This document shows, piece by piece, positions 15,023 through 24,631 of a stretch of DNA of 64,000 nucleotides (position 1 is the stretch's first letter; every line of letters starts with the position of its first letter). Under the pieces are notes generated by a model that worked only from the letters and a program-made list of their open reading frames with translations, did no database searches and was not told the DNA's origin. The DNA lies in the NCBI RefSeq assembly GCF_900113635.1, contig NZ_FOQA01000002.1, positions 372,001 to 436,000 on the forward strand, written 5' to 3'. This stretch comes from Tindallia magadiensis. GTDB taxonomy: Bacteria > Bacillota > Clostridia > Peptostreptococcales > Tindalliaceae. The translations under genes and the position numbers were made by a program.

Positions 15023-16102
15023 ATGAAAGGAACACTTTTATTTGAAGATGGATCCATTTATAGAGGGAAAGGGTTTGGACGAAGTGGAACGGCTGTTGGA
15101 GAGATGGTCTTTAATACGTCTATCACCGGGTATCAGGAAATTTTGACAGACCCTTCCTATGCTGGTCAAATTGTTACAATGACATACCCTTTGATAGGAA
15201 ATTACGGAGTGTCTTTAAGAGAGTCTGAATCCGAAGGAATTTATGCTAGAGGAATGGTTGTGAAATCAATTTCTCGACATCCATCTCATTATTCCAGTGA
15301 ATCAACCTTGGAGCATATGATGCAGCAACTAGGGCTACCAGGTATAGCGGAGGTAGATACCAGAAGCATTACAAAGCGAATCAGAGAAGTGGGAGCTATC
15401 AAAGCGGTGATATCGAATGAGGAGGTTTCTGAAGATACATTAAGACAGCTGTTAGAAGGAACCATATTGGAAGAAGACTGGATGAAGAAGGTTGGTGTTT
15501 CTAAGCCAAAGCATATTCTAGGAGAGGGCTGTCGGGTAGCGGTGCTCGATCTTGGAGTAAAGGCAAATATCTTGGAAGCTTTAAGAATAAGAGGTTGTGA
15601 TATCATGCTTTTTCCTTATGATACCTCCTTTAATGAGATGAAATCCTATGAACTGGATGGCCTATTAATTAGTAATGGGCCTGGAAATCCAGCAGAAGCG
15701 GTGAAGGGAATTGAGCTTATTCAGCAATGGCTAGAAGAACGGCCTATTTTTGGCATTTGCATGGGACATCAGCTTCTTGCACACGCCGTTGGTGGGCATA
15801 CTTTTAAGATGAAGTATGGACATCGTGGTGGCAATCATGGCGTATATGACCACCTTAAAAAGAAGGCGTATATTACTTCTCAAAATCATGGCTACGTGGT
15901 TGATACGGAAAGCGTCATAAAAAAAGGCATGGTGATTACGCATACCAATCTTAATGATGATAGCCTTGAAGGGATGCAACATGAATTTTTACCTGTTTTT
16001 TCAGTACAGTTTCATCCGGAAGGATCCCCTGGTCCTCAAGATACGGATTATCTTTTTGACCGATTTATTGAAAATATGAAGGAGCGAAAGAAATGCCTTT
16101 AA
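15023..16102 (+). CDS. carA: Carbamoyl-phosphate synthase small (glutaminase) subunit
   Basis: A 359-residue glutamine amidotransferase subunit that feeds ammonia to CarB. The N-terminal CPSase domain (FNTSITGYQEILTDPSYAGQIV) covers about residues 1-145. The class I glutaminase domain follows with nucleophile Cys in GICMGHQLL and the His/Glu pair in VQFHPEGSPGP. Normal length. It starts at ATG 15023, 41 bases after the carbamoyltransferase gene. Its end overlaps carB by ten bases. The complex makes carbamoyl phosphate for citrulline and pyrimidines; pyrC is in the same window at 39.4 kb. Confidence 0.96.
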   Translation: MKGTLLFEDGSIYRGKGFGRSGTAVGEMVFNTSITGYQEILTDPSYAGQIVTMTYPLIGNYGVSLRESESEGIYARGMVVKSISRHPSHYSSESTLEHMMQQLGLPGIAEVDTRSITKRIREVGAIKAVISNEEVSEDTLRQLLEGTILEEDWMKKVGVSKPKHILGEGCRVAVLDLGVKANILEALRIRGCDIMLFPYDTSFNEMKSYELDGLLISNGPGNPAEAVKGIELIQQWLEERPIFGICMGHQLLAHAVGGHTFKMKYGHRGGNHGVYDHLKKKAYITSQNHGYVVDTESVIKKGMVITHTNLNDDSLEGMQHEFLPVFSVQFHPEGSPGPQDTDYLFDRFIENMKERKKCL

Positions 16103-19100
16103 ATAAAGAACTGAAAAAAATAATGATATTGGGATCAGGGCCAATTATGATAGGGCAAGCAGCTGAATTTGATTATTCGGGAACACAGGCATGTAAAGCT
16201 ATTAAGGAAGAGGGCATAGAAACGGTTTTGGTCAACAGTAATCCTGCGACCATTATGACAGATGTTGATTTAGCGGATAAAGTATATTTAGAGCCTATGA
16301 CGAAGGAGAGTATTCTTCAGATACTTAAAAAAGAAACGCCAGATGGCATTTTGGCTGGTTTTGGTGGTCAGACGGCATTAAATATTGCGATGGAACTTCA
16401 AAATGATGGAATTTTGCAGTCTATGGGAGTAAAGCTCTTAGGTGTAGAAAGCGAAACGATCAAAAAAGCAGAAGATCGGGAAGCGTTTAAGCAATTATTA
16501 GAAGAAATTGATGAACCGATGGCGTTAAGTATTATTGCTACAGGGTTGGACGAATGTAAAGCATTTATAAAGGAAGCGGGGTATCCGGTGATTATTCGCC
16601 CAGCCTATACCTTGGGAGGATATGGTGGAGGAATTGCCACTGACGACGAATCTTTGATAGAAATAGCTGAAAGAGGGATGAAGGCCAGTCCTATCGGACA
16701 GATACTTTTAGAACAAAGTGTAGCAGGCTGGAAAGAAATAGAGTATGAAGTGATAAGGGATCATCAAGATAATTGCATGATTGTATGTAATATGGAAAAC
16801 ATGGATCCTGTGGGGGTTCATACGGGAGATAGTATTGTAATAGCTCCTTCGCAGACGTTGAGAGATCGAGAATATCAAATGCTTCGAAAGGCTTCCATAA
16901 AAATTATTCGCAGTCTTAAAGTTTCTGGAGGATGCAATATTCAGTTTGCTGTGAATCCAAATAGTTGTGAATATGTGGTCATTGAAGTAAACCCAAGGGT
17001 TAGCAGATCCAGTGCGTTGGCTTCAAAAGCTGTAGGGTATCCAATAGCAAAAATTGCTGCGAAAATTGCGGTGGGTTATCACCTGAACGAACTTAAAAAT
17101 GCGGTTACAAAAAAATCCAGTGCGTTTTTCGAACCAGTTTTAGATTATGTGGTGGTGAAATTCCCTAAATGGCCCTTTGAAAAGTTTAGAAATGTGAACA
17201 GAACTTTGGGTACACAAATGAAAGCTACTGGTGAAGTAATGGCCATTGCTAGAAGTTTTGAAGCTGCATTACTTAAAGCCATTACATCTTTAGAAGGGAA
17301 CTTTACTGGACTTCGTTTAGCTCAAATGAGTCATTTGACAGAAAGTGAGTTGGAAAGAAAAATAGATGCTTGTGATGATGAAAGAATCTTTGCATTGGCG
17401 GAAGCTGTCAGAAGAGGCTACACACTGGAGAAGCTCTTTCGAATGACGCAAATAGATCTGTGGTTTTTACAAGGAATTAAAAATATTATTGAGATAGAAG
17501 AGCGGCTAAAAGAAGAAAAGATGAACGAAAGATTGCTCTATGACGCAGAATCGATGGGTTTTGTTGACGAAGAAATTCTTGAGCTGTCAGAAACAAAGGC
17601 TTCTGAACTCAAAAAATTGCGACAGGATCATGCTATTTTTCCTGTATATAAAATGGTGGATACCTGTAGCGGTGAATTTGAAGCAGCAACACCTTATTAT
17701 TATTCCTGTTACGAAGAAGAAAATGAGAATAGGATAAGCCATCATAAAAAAGTATTGGTCATTGGTTCAGGGCCAATTCGGATTGGTCAAGGGATTGAGT
17801 TTGACTACTGTTGTGTTCATGGTGCTTGGGCAATAAAAGAAGCTGGATATGAATCGATTATGATGAATAATAATCCGGAAACAGTGAGTACGGATTTTGA
17901 TACCTCTGATAAACTCTACTTTGAAACGCTTCATATTGATGATGTTATGAATGTGGTTCGAGAGGAAAAGCCTGAGGGTGTTATTCTTCAATTGGGAGGA
18001 CAAACATCTGTTAATTTGGCACCAGAACTATACGCTAGAGGAGTTACTATTCTAGGCACCTCTTTTTTATCAATGGATCTGGCAGAAGATCGGATGAAAT
18101 GCAACGAATTTCTGTTAAAACATAACATCGGAACGCCAAAAGGAATGTCCGCCGATTCAGAGGAAGAGGCGATCAGAAAAGCTGAAATCTTAGGGTATCC
18201 TGTTATTGTAAGACCATCCTATGTTATTGGTGGAAGAGGGATGCAAATTATTGACGGTGAAGATGAAATGAAAGAATACCTGGAAGAGATGCAGCGACTT
18301 TCTATGAAATATCCCTTGTTTGTCGATCAATATATCCGTGGTGTTGAAATAGAAGTAGACGCAGTAGCTGATGGGGAAAACCTGCTGATTCCGGGGATTA
18401 TGGAGCATATCGAAAAAACCGGTGTTCATTCGGGTGACAGTATTTCTGTTTATCCAGCAGAGAAAATAAGTAAAGTGATTCTTGAAAAAATAGAAAAGAC
18501 GACAAAGACTATTGTTCAAGAATTGGGGATAAGAGGTTTGGTCAATATTCAATATGTGATAAAGGAAGAAGACGTTTTTGTAATAGAAATAAACCCTCGA
18601 GCTTCAAGAACAGTACCGATCCTTAGCAAGATAACCGATGTTCCTATGGTAAAGTTGGCCGTAAAGGCCATGTTGGGAGAATCGTTAACCGAAATGGGTT
18701 ATGGGACAGGGATTTTACCTTCAAGACCCTATTATGCAGTAAAAGTTCCCGTTTTTTCGGCCGAAAAAATTTCGGATGCAGATATGGCATTAGGGCCGGA
18801 AATGAAATCGACGGGTGAAGTATTAGGCATAGATGAAGATTATGTAAAAGCTTTAATGAAAGGATTTATTGCTTCTGGCATTCATCTTCATGAAACAGGC
18901 GGTATTTATTTTTCATTAAAAGATGAAGACAAAGAAGCAGGCCTCAAACTGGCCAGTGATTATGCAAGGCTTGGATTTCGTTGTTATAGTGCAAATGGGA
19001 CGTCTAAATTTCTTAAAGAAAATGGGGTTCGTTGCCAAGAGATAGAAAAAGAATCTCTTTTGAAAGAAATTCAGGACAAACGAATAAATATTATTGTCAA

Positions 19101-19284
19101 TACGCCGTCAGGAAGTCGCAAAACAAATTCTCAAGGTCATCAACTTCGAAAAATGGGTATTTTATATAAATTACCCACCTTTACAACCCTTGAGACAGCG
19201 GAGGCTTTTTTAAGAGTAATGGAGCGAAAACAGGTAGGTGTTCAATTGTCCTATCGATCTTTAAGAGAATACCTTAAGATGTAA
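16093..19284 (+). CDS. carB: Carbamoyl-phosphate synthase large subunit
   Basis: A 1063-residue enzyme with two homologous ATP-grasp halves. The first half makes carboxyphosphate and carbamate, the second phosphorylates carbamate. Each half opens with a GSGPI motif (LGSGPIMIGQAAEFDYSG; IGSGPIRIGQGIEFDY) and contains its ATP-grasp glycine loop (TLGGYGGG; VIGGRGMQ). The C-terminal MGS-like domain (about 930-1063), which in homologues binds allosteric effectors, is complete. Size and order are standard. ATG 16093 lies inside carA. A terminator follows at once, so argF-carA-carB forms one operon. Confidence 0.97.
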   Translation: MPLNKELKKIMILGSGPIMIGQAAEFDYSGTQACKAIKEEGIETVLVNSNPATIMTDVDLADKVYLEPMTKESILQILKKETPDGILAGFGGQTALNIAMELQNDGILQSMGVKLLGVESETIKKAEDREAFKQLLEEIDEPMALSIIATGLDECKAFIKEAGYPVIIRPAYTLGGYGGGIATDDESLIEIAERGMKASPIGQILLEQSVAGWKEIEYEVIRDHQDNCMIVCNMENMDPVGVHTGDSIVIAPSQTLRDREYQMLRKASIKIIRSLKVSGGCNIQFAVNPNSCEYVVIEVNPRVSRSSALASKAVGYPIAKIAAKIAVGYHLNELKNAVTKKSSAFFEPVLDYVVVKFPKWPFEKFRNVNRTLGTQMKATGEVMAIARSFEAALLKAITSLEGNFTGLRLAQMSHLTESELERKIDACDDERIFALAEAVRRGYTLEKLFRMTQIDLWFLQGIKNIIEIEERLKEEKMNERLLYDAESMGFVDEEILELSETKASELKKLRQDHAIFPVYKMVDTCSGEFEAATPYYYSCYEEENENRISHHKKVLVIGSGPIRIGQGIEFDYCCVHGAWAIKEAGYESIMMNNNPETVSTDFDTSDKLYFETLHIDDVMNVVREEKPEGVILQLGGQTSVNLAPELYARGVTILGTSFLSMDLAEDRMKCNEFLLKHNIGTPKGMSADSEEEAIRKAEILGYPVIVRPSYVIGGRGMQIIDGEDEMKEYLEEMQRLSMKYPLFVDQYIRGVEIEVDAVADGENLLIPGIMEHIEKTGVHSGDSISVYPAEKISKVILEKIEKTTKTIVQELGIRGLVNIQYVIKEEDVFVIEINPRASRTVPILSKITDVPMVKLAVKAMLGESLTEMGYGTGILPSRPYYAVKVPVFSAEKISDADMALGPEMKSTGEVLGIDEDYVKALMKGFIASGIHLHETGGIYFSLKDEDKEAGLKLASDYARLGFRCYSANGTSKFLKENGVRCQEIEKESLLKEIQDKRINIIVNTPSGSRKTNSQGHQLRKMGILYKLPTFTTLETAEAFLRVMERKQVGVQLSYRSLREYLKM

Positions 19285-19288
19285 AGGG

Positions 19289-19321
19289 AAGAAGTCGCCG
19301 CAGATTGAGCGACTTCTTTTT
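19289..19321 (+). terminator. Terminator of argF-carAB
   Basis: AAGAAGTCGC and GCGACTTCTT pair around a ten-base loop and are followed by T. Confidence 0.85.
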
Positions 19322-19444
19322 AGGTTCAATTTGTTTTTTGTATTCAAATAAAGGTATCGTCATCTTTAGGGCATAACTAGAAATAAGGGTAGCTTTATTG
19401 TACAATAAATAGAAAGAGGCAAGAGAAGGCTAGGAGGAAGCCCG

Positions 19445-20605
19445 TTGAAAAAAGTTGTTATGAGAGAATGCCCTGATTATACTCCGGATATTGTAAAAGC
19501 AAAACTCAAAGAATCCTTGGACGCTCTTGGTGGTCTTGAAAAATGGATTAAGCCTGGGGAGCGGGTGTTTCTTAAAGTGAACCTATTAACAGGGAAAGAA
19601 CCTAAAGAAGCTGTGACAACCCATCCGCAGCTGGTGAAAGCATTGACGGAGTTGTTGATGGAAATAGGTGCTCTAGTAACATTAGGTGATAGTCCGGCAG
19701 GACCTTTTCTTCAAGGGCGGATGAAGAAAATATATCAGCTTACAGGAATGACAGCGGTAGCTAAAGAAACTGGTGCCTCATTGAACTGGAACCTGGAGCC
19801 TGACTCTGTTTATTTTTCGGAAGGTTATCGACTAAAAGATTTTTATGTGATGAAGGCGATAAACGAGACGGATCATATTATAAATGTCAGCAAGATGAAA
19901 ACCCATAGCATGACCATGATGACAGGAGCTGTGAAGAATATGTTTGGCATTATGCCAGGCTTGAAAAAGGCAGAGCTTTATTTTCGATTTACAGATCCTG
20001 TTGAATTTGGTCATGCAATGGTGGATATATGTGAATATGCCAGCCCAATACTATCCATTATGGATGGTATTGAAGCAATGGAGGGCGCTGGTCCTTCGGC
20101 GGGAGATGTGGTTAAAAATGGATTGATACTTGTTTCGGAAGATCCTTATTCTTTGGATATAGTGGCTTCGGAACACATGGGCATTACACCGGATAGTGTA
20201 CCAACACTGAAGGCGGCTCGTCAGAGAAATCTATGCCAGAGTTTAGAAAAAGTTAAGCTGGATACATCGGCAGGGGAAGGAACCCCAAAATCCTTTAAGC
20301 TTCCAGATACCAGAGAGCCAGACTTTTTAGAAAAATATGGGCGTTGGCCAGTGGTGGGCTCCATATTTAAACAGATCAGCAGAAAACATTTGCGACCAAA
20401 GCCGGTGGTAAATCCAAAAAAATGTACGAAATGCAAAGAATGTTATACGATTTGCCCGGCGGAAGCTATTGATATGATGGAAAAGGTGCCTGGGTTTCGA
20501 TATGATAAATGTATTCGATGTTACTGTTGCCAAGAGGTTTGTCCTGAAAAGGCCATATGGATTTTTAGACCGAAAATACTGAAGTGGTTTGGTGGAACCA
20601 AATAA
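19445..20605 (+). CDS. DUF362 protein with C-terminal 2x[4Fe-4S] ferredoxin domain
   Basis: A 386-residue iron-sulfur protein. Residues about 30-250 are a DUF362 domain (VFLKVNLLTG, MKTHSMTMMTGAVKNMFG). Residues about 320-380 form a ferredoxin domain with two cluster motifs, CTKCKECYTICP and CIRCYCCQEVCP. The cofactor role is clear but the reaction is not; DUF362 ferredoxins are common in anaerobes and are generally assumed to be electron carriers or redox enzymes. TTG 19445 has an AGGAGG site nine bases before it. It is followed closely by ispE. The MEP pathway contains Fe-S reductases that need electrons, but a link to this protein is only speculation. Confidence 0.88.
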   Translation: MKKVVMRECPDYTPDIVKAKLKESLDALGGLEKWIKPGERVFLKVNLLTGKEPKEAVTTHPQLVKALTELLMEIGALVTLGDSPAGPFLQGRMKKIYQLTGMTAVAKETGASLNWNLEPDSVYFSEGYRLKDFYVMKAINETDHIINVSKMKTHSMTMMTGAVKNMFGIMPGLKKAELYFRFTDPVEFGHAMVDICEYASPILSIMDGIEAMEGAGPSAGDVVKNGLILVSEDPYSLDIVASEHMGITPDSVPTLKAARQRNLCQSLEKVKLDTSAGEGTPKSFKLPDTREPDFLEKYGRWPVVGSIFKQISRKHLRPKPVVNPKKCTKCKECYTICPAEAIDMMEKVPGFRYDKCIRCYCCQEVCPEKAIWIFRPKILKWFGGTK

Positions 20606-20627
20606 TAAATAAGTGGAGTGAGCATCC

Positions 20628-21497
20628 GTGGAACCCATTAGAGAAAAAGCATATGCAAAAGTGAATTTATCCTTAGATATTTTGGGCAAAAGGCAAGATG
20701 GATATCATGAAGTGTCAATGATTATGCAACAAATTTCGCTTCATGATTTGATTGAAATATCTACAGGCAGACAGCCTGGTATCAAAATCACTTCAAACAA
20801 GTCGAAATTACCACTTAATAAAAATAACCTAGTATATAAAGCAGCTGAAAAGTTGGCGAATTACCATCAGATTCATTTACAAAAGGAATCAATCATCATT
20901 CATATTGAAAAAAACATACCTGTAGCGGCAGGCTTAGCTGGTGGCAGTGCTGATGCAGCGGCTACTTTTTGTGCCTTGAACCGTTATTGGAAAAAAGAAG
21001 TAGCTGAAAATGATTTGATGGATTTGGGGAAAGAGATTGGAGCAGACGTGCCCTACTGTTTAATGGGAGGAACAGCTCTTGCAGAAGGTATTGGAGAAAA
21101 ACTGACGCCATTAAAGGTAAAAACACCGATGTGGATGGTATTGGTAAAGCCCCCTTTTTCAGCTTCAACGGCCGAAGTATACAAAGCTTTTTCGATGGAA
21201 AGCGGGAATCGTCGACCAGACAATCAAAAAATCATAGAAGCATTAAGTGAAGGAAAACTCTCAACCTTAGCTTTGTTTATGGAGAATGTCTTACAACCGG
21301 TAACCACGTCAATGGTACCAGAAATAGAAAAGGTTCAAAAAAAACTTTTGGAGTTCAACGCTTTTCATGCAATGATGAGTGGAAGCGGAACAACGGTTTT
21401 TGGTTTGTTTAAAACCAGGAAAAAAGCAGAAAGTGCCTATGGAAAAATCAGGAAAATATATCAGGAAACATACATAGCACATACAATTCATCGTTAG
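20628..21497 (+). CDS. ispE: 4-diphosphocytidyl-2-C-methyl-D-erythritol kinase
   Basis: A 289-residue GHMP-family kinase of the MEP isoprenoid pathway that phosphorylates the 2-hydroxyl of CDP-methylerythritol. Motifs: the N-terminal AYAKVNLSLDILGKRQDGYHE, the ATP-binding loop PVAAGLAGGSADAAA, and C-terminal MMSGSGTTVFG. Normal length. The start is GTG 20628 with GTGGAGTGAG upstream. It lies 22 bases after the DUF362 gene, so the two may be co-transcribed. It shows that this organism makes isoprenoids by the MEP route. Confidence 0.95.
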   Translation: MEPIREKAYAKVNLSLDILGKRQDGYHEVSMIMQQISLHDLIEISTGRQPGIKITSNKSKLPLNKNNLVYKAAEKLANYHQIHLQKESIIIHIEKNIPVAAGLAGGSADAAATFCALNRYWKKEVAENDLMDLGKEIGADVPYCLMGGTALAEGIGEKLTPLKVKTPMWMVLVKPPFSASTAEVYKAFSMESGNRRPDNQKIIEALSEGKLSTLALFMENVLQPVTTSMVPEIEKVQKKLLEFNAFHAMMSGSGTTVFGLFKTRKKAESAYGKIRKIYQETYIAHTIHR

Positions 21498-21569
21498 CAA
21501 ATGGTTGTATAACAGAAAAAATAGTCATCCTTGAAAGATAGAGGGAAAATCCCTGGAAAGGCTGGGTTT

Positions 21570-22664
21570 ATGAAAAAAAGACAAGTATTAGTACTATTTG
21601 GAGGTCCGTCATCGGAACATGAAGTATCTTTAATGTCAGCAACATCTGTTATGAAACAAATCGATAAAAAAAAATATGAAGTGATCCCGGTAGGAATAAC
21701 AGATGAAGGGAAATTTCAGCTTTACGAAAAATATCAGCAAATTCAAAACAATCAGTGGGAAGGATTTGAAGAGGCACGGTTTCAATACCGGAAAGAGCGA
21801 AAAGATATATTCTTGATTCCGGGAGGTTCAGCCTTGTTGATAGAGGAAAAAGAGGGGCTCTGCAAAAAAGATGTGGAGATTGCACTGCCCATATTGCACG
21901 GACCCTACGGTGAAGATGGGACATTACAAGGATTATTACAGGCATGTCGCATTCCCTATGTAGGGGCTGGTGTAATGACCTCGGCTTTAGCCATGGATAA
22001 AGCGATGGTTAAAAAATTATTTGAAAGCGAAGGAATCGACCAGGCGGCATATCATATTATTAATATCAAAGAATGGGAAGGGAAAAGTGAAGCTGTGATA
22101 AAGAAAGACTTAATTGGCCTCCTAGAAGAAAAACTAGGCTATCCTATGTTTGTGAAGCCGTCTAGGCTAGGGTCCAGTGTTGGTATTAGCAAAGCTTCTG
22201 ATATGAATGAACTGAGAAAAGCGATCTGGCAAGCGGCGGCTCATGACTGCAAAGTAGTGGTGGAAGCTTTTATTGATGGTAGAGAAATTGAATGTGCTGT
22301 TCTAGGTCATTATCAACATTCAAGAGTAGCAGAACCGGCAGAAATCATACCCTCCAGAGAATTTTATGACTATGAAGATAAATATATGGCGGGAAAAAGT
22401 GTCTATCAGATTCCGGCTAACCTTTCTCAAGAGATGAAAGATAAAGTGAAGCAATTGTCTGTACAAGTATATCGATTACTAGAGTGTAAAGGATTGGCCC
22501 GGATTGATTTCTTTTTAGAGCGCAAAACAGGAAACTTGTTGTTAAACGAGATAAACACCATGCCTGGCTTTACTAAAATAAGCATGTATCCTAAAATGTG
22601 GGAAGCTTCGGGCATTACCTATCAGGAATTGATTAGCTTTCTTTTGGAAGAAGCGATAGAATGA
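21570..22664 (+). CDS. ddl: D-alanine--D-alanine ligase
   Basis: A 364-residue ATP-grasp ligase that makes the D-Ala-D-Ala dipeptide for peptidoglycan. Family motifs: VLFGGPSSEHEVS near the start, LHGPYGEDGTLQG, VKPSRLGSSVGISK (ATP loop) and LLNEINTMPGFT at the C-terminus. ATG 21570 gives a standard N-terminus and is preferred over a TTG 39 bases upstream that lacks a ribosome site; its own site is weak (GGAAAGGCTGG). The D-Ala-D-Ala specificity loop has a normal appearance, with no sign of a D-Ala-D-Lac type. A sensor kinase follows closely. Confidence 0.94.
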   Translation: MKKRQVLVLFGGPSSEHEVSLMSATSVMKQIDKKKYEVIPVGITDEGKFQLYEKYQQIQNNQWEGFEEARFQYRKERKDIFLIPGGSALLIEEKEGLCKKDVEIALPILHGPYGEDGTLQGLLQACRIPYVGAGVMTSALAMDKAMVKKLFESEGIDQAAYHIINIKEWEGKSEAVIKKDLIGLLEEKLGYPMFVKPSRLGSSVGISKASDMNELRKAIWQAAAHDCKVVVEAFIDGREIECAVLGHYQHSRVAEPAEIIPSREFYDYEDKYMAGKSVYQIPANLSQEMKDKVKQLSVQVYRLLECKGLARIDFFLERKTGNLLLNEINTMPGFTKISMYPKMWEASGITYQELISFLLEEAIE

Positions 22665-22697
22665 GGAAGAGGAAAGCTGGTAACAGGAGGTGAAACT

Positions 22698-23909
22698 TTG
22701 AAAAATTCTCCAGAAACAATAGAAGACCTAAGGCAGGAACTTGAAAAATGTCGAGCTGAAATAACAGAACTAAAAAAACGGGAAAAAGAACTTGTGGAAG
22801 AAAAGGCAAGGGATGAAAAATTGGAGTTTGCTTGGGCTGGAAACTTGGGACATTGGGAAATGGATTATGTAACAAGAAAAGTGTATGCCAATCCTTTGAA
22901 ACTAGAAGCTTTGGAATATGATCCAGAAAAAGATTTTTTTAGTATAGAAGATTTTGTTGAGATGATTCATCCAGAAGATAGAGAAGAAGCGAATCAGGCG
23001 ATGAGAGAACATCTGCGGGGAGAAAAACCGGTATATGAAACGGAATATCGGATTTTAACCCGTACAGGAAAAGTTAAATGGTTTTATGATCGTGGAAAAA
23101 TTATTGAAAAGACAAAAAGTGGAGCACCATATCGAATTAGGGGAATTGTTTTTGATATTACAGAAAGAAAAATAGCAGAAAATAAATTACTTGATTCAGA
23201 AAAAGCATTAAAAAAATCTAATAAAATCATGAACCGAATGATGCGTATTATGGCTCATGACCTTAAAAATTCTTTAGGAAATGTGGTAAGTTTGTTTGAA
23301 ATGATGTTAGAATCACCGGAAGATTTTTCAGAAGAAGAAAAAGATGATATCATGAAAGAGTTACAGGAAGCTTCAAAAAACAGCTATACGCTGTTAGAAA
23401 ATATTCTTCAATGGGCCAGTACTCATCAGGGGAGCATTGATCAGAAACCGGAAAAATTTTCTTTGGCACCCGTAATAGAAGAGACGGAAAAACTGTTTAA
23501 GCAACAAGCGAATCAAAAGCAAATTCATTTGATTCATGATGGGAAAAAAATACAGCAAATAAAAGTTAAGTATGATTATAATGTCTTGAAAACCGTCTTA
23601 CGAAATTTTCTTACCAATGCTTTGAAATATACAGAAACAGGTGGTGTGGTTACTTTGTTTGCCGATACCACTAAGCAAGGAATATTAATAGGAGTGAAAG
23701 ATACAGGTGTTGGAATGACGGAGCAACAGGTAATGAAGATTATGAAAGATAAGGGTGAAAGTCACTTAGGGACTAACCAAGAAAAAGGTACAGGAATGGG
23801 CTTGTTGATATCGAGAGAACTTATTGAGCAGACCGGAGCTGAACTGGTGATTCAAAGCACTCCTGGAAAAGGGACTAAAATGGCAGTACATATATTAGAT
23901 ACAGAGTAG
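22698..23909 (+). CDS. PAS-domain sensor histidine kinase, orphan
   Basis: A 403-residue soluble kinase without membrane segments. It opens with a short coiled coil (about 1-45, rich in E/K with heptad spacing). One PAS/PAC domain follows (about 50-165, ending in VFDITERK). The dimerisation helix has phosphoacceptor His in IMAHDLKNSLGN. The HATPase domain holds the N box FLTNALKYTE, G1 KDTGVGMT and G2 GTGMGLLIS. No response regulator is adjacent, so it is an orphan kinase with unknown partner and signal. TTG 22698 has a strong AGGAGGTGA site. Its position between ddl and lipB gives no clue to function. Confidence 0.9.
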   Translation: MKNSPETIEDLRQELEKCRAEITELKKREKELVEEKARDEKLEFAWAGNLGHWEMDYVTRKVYANPLKLEALEYDPEKDFFSIEDFVEMIHPEDREEANQAMREHLRGEKPVYETEYRILTRTGKVKWFYDRGKIIEKTKSGAPYRIRGIVFDITERKIAENKLLDSEKALKKSNKIMNRMMRIMAHDLKNSLGNVVSLFEMMLESPEDFSEEEKDDIMKELQEASKNSYTLLENILQWASTHQGSIDQKPEKFSLAPVIEETEKLFKQQANQKQIHLIHDGKKIQQIKVKYDYNVLKTVLRNFLTNALKYTETGGVVTLFADTTKQGILIGVKDTGVGMTEQQVMKIMKDKGESHLGTNQEKGTGMGLLISRELIEQTGAELVIQSTPGKGTKMAVHILDTE

Positions 23910-23938
23910 CCATACGATAAACTTAAGAGGGTGATCGG

Positions 23939-24631
23939 GTGAAAACAGTTAAAACAGCTGATTTTGGTGTGATGGATTATAAAGAAGCCTTTGATATTCA
24001 AAAGAAAATAAATCGATATCTTCAAATGAACCATGAAATAGCCGGGTATCTATTTTTTGTAGAGCATCCGCCGGTGTTCACCTTGGGAAGAAATCGAAAA
24101 GAAGAAGACTTTCTGTTTTCTATTGACTATGTAAAAAACCAAGGATTTCAAGTTTTTGAGAGCAATAGGGGCGGCAATGTGACATATCATGGACCTGGAC
24201 AGATTGTGGGATATTTATTGGTCAATATGGAACATTTTAAAAAAGATGTACAGTGGTTTGTTTGGCAAATGGAAGAGTGGATTATTGAAACCCTTAAAAA
24301 TGTAAATATGAAAAGCAATCGAAAAGAAAAATATCGAGGCATATGGATAGAAGATGAAAAAATATGCGCATTAGGGGTTGCTATTAAGCGTTGGGCTACC
24401 ATGCATGGCTTTGCATTGAATCACACAACTAATCTAGACCATTTTCATTATATTAATCCCTGTGGCATTACGGAATATGGGATTACATCCATCGAAAAGC
24501 AGGGCGTTGATTATCCGCGCAAGGATATGATTCAGTTTTTGAAAAAAAACTTTGAACGTATGTATATGACCGAATTAGAATCAATTACAATGGAAGAGGT
24601 GAAATGGATTGCCAGTAAAACGGAAGCCTGA
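23939..24631 (+). CDS. lipB: Octanoyl-[ACP]:protein N-octanoyltransferase
   Basis: A 230-residue enzyme that moves the octanoyl chain from acyl-carrier protein to the lipoyl-domain lysine, the first step of lipoate synthesis. Family motifs are visible: EHPPVFTLGRN, the signature RGGNVTYHGPGQIVGY, and KICALGVAI with the acid/base lysine. The Cys of the ACGIT-type motif appears as NPCGITEYG. The start is GTG 23939 behind AAGAGGGTGAT. Its last 23 bases overlap lipA in another frame, which implies tight coupling of the two lipoylation steps. Confidence 0.94.
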   Translation: MKTVKTADFGVMDYKEAFDIQKKINRYLQMNHEIAGYLFFVEHPPVFTLGRNRKEEDFLFSIDYVKNQGFQVFESNRGGNVTYHGPGQIVGYLLVNMEHFKKDVQWFVWQMEEWIIETLKNVNMKSNRKEKYRGIWIEDEKICALGVAIKRWATMHGFALNHTTNLDHFHYINPCGITEYGITSIEKQGVDYPRKDMIQFLKKNFERMYMTELESITMEEVKWIASKTEA

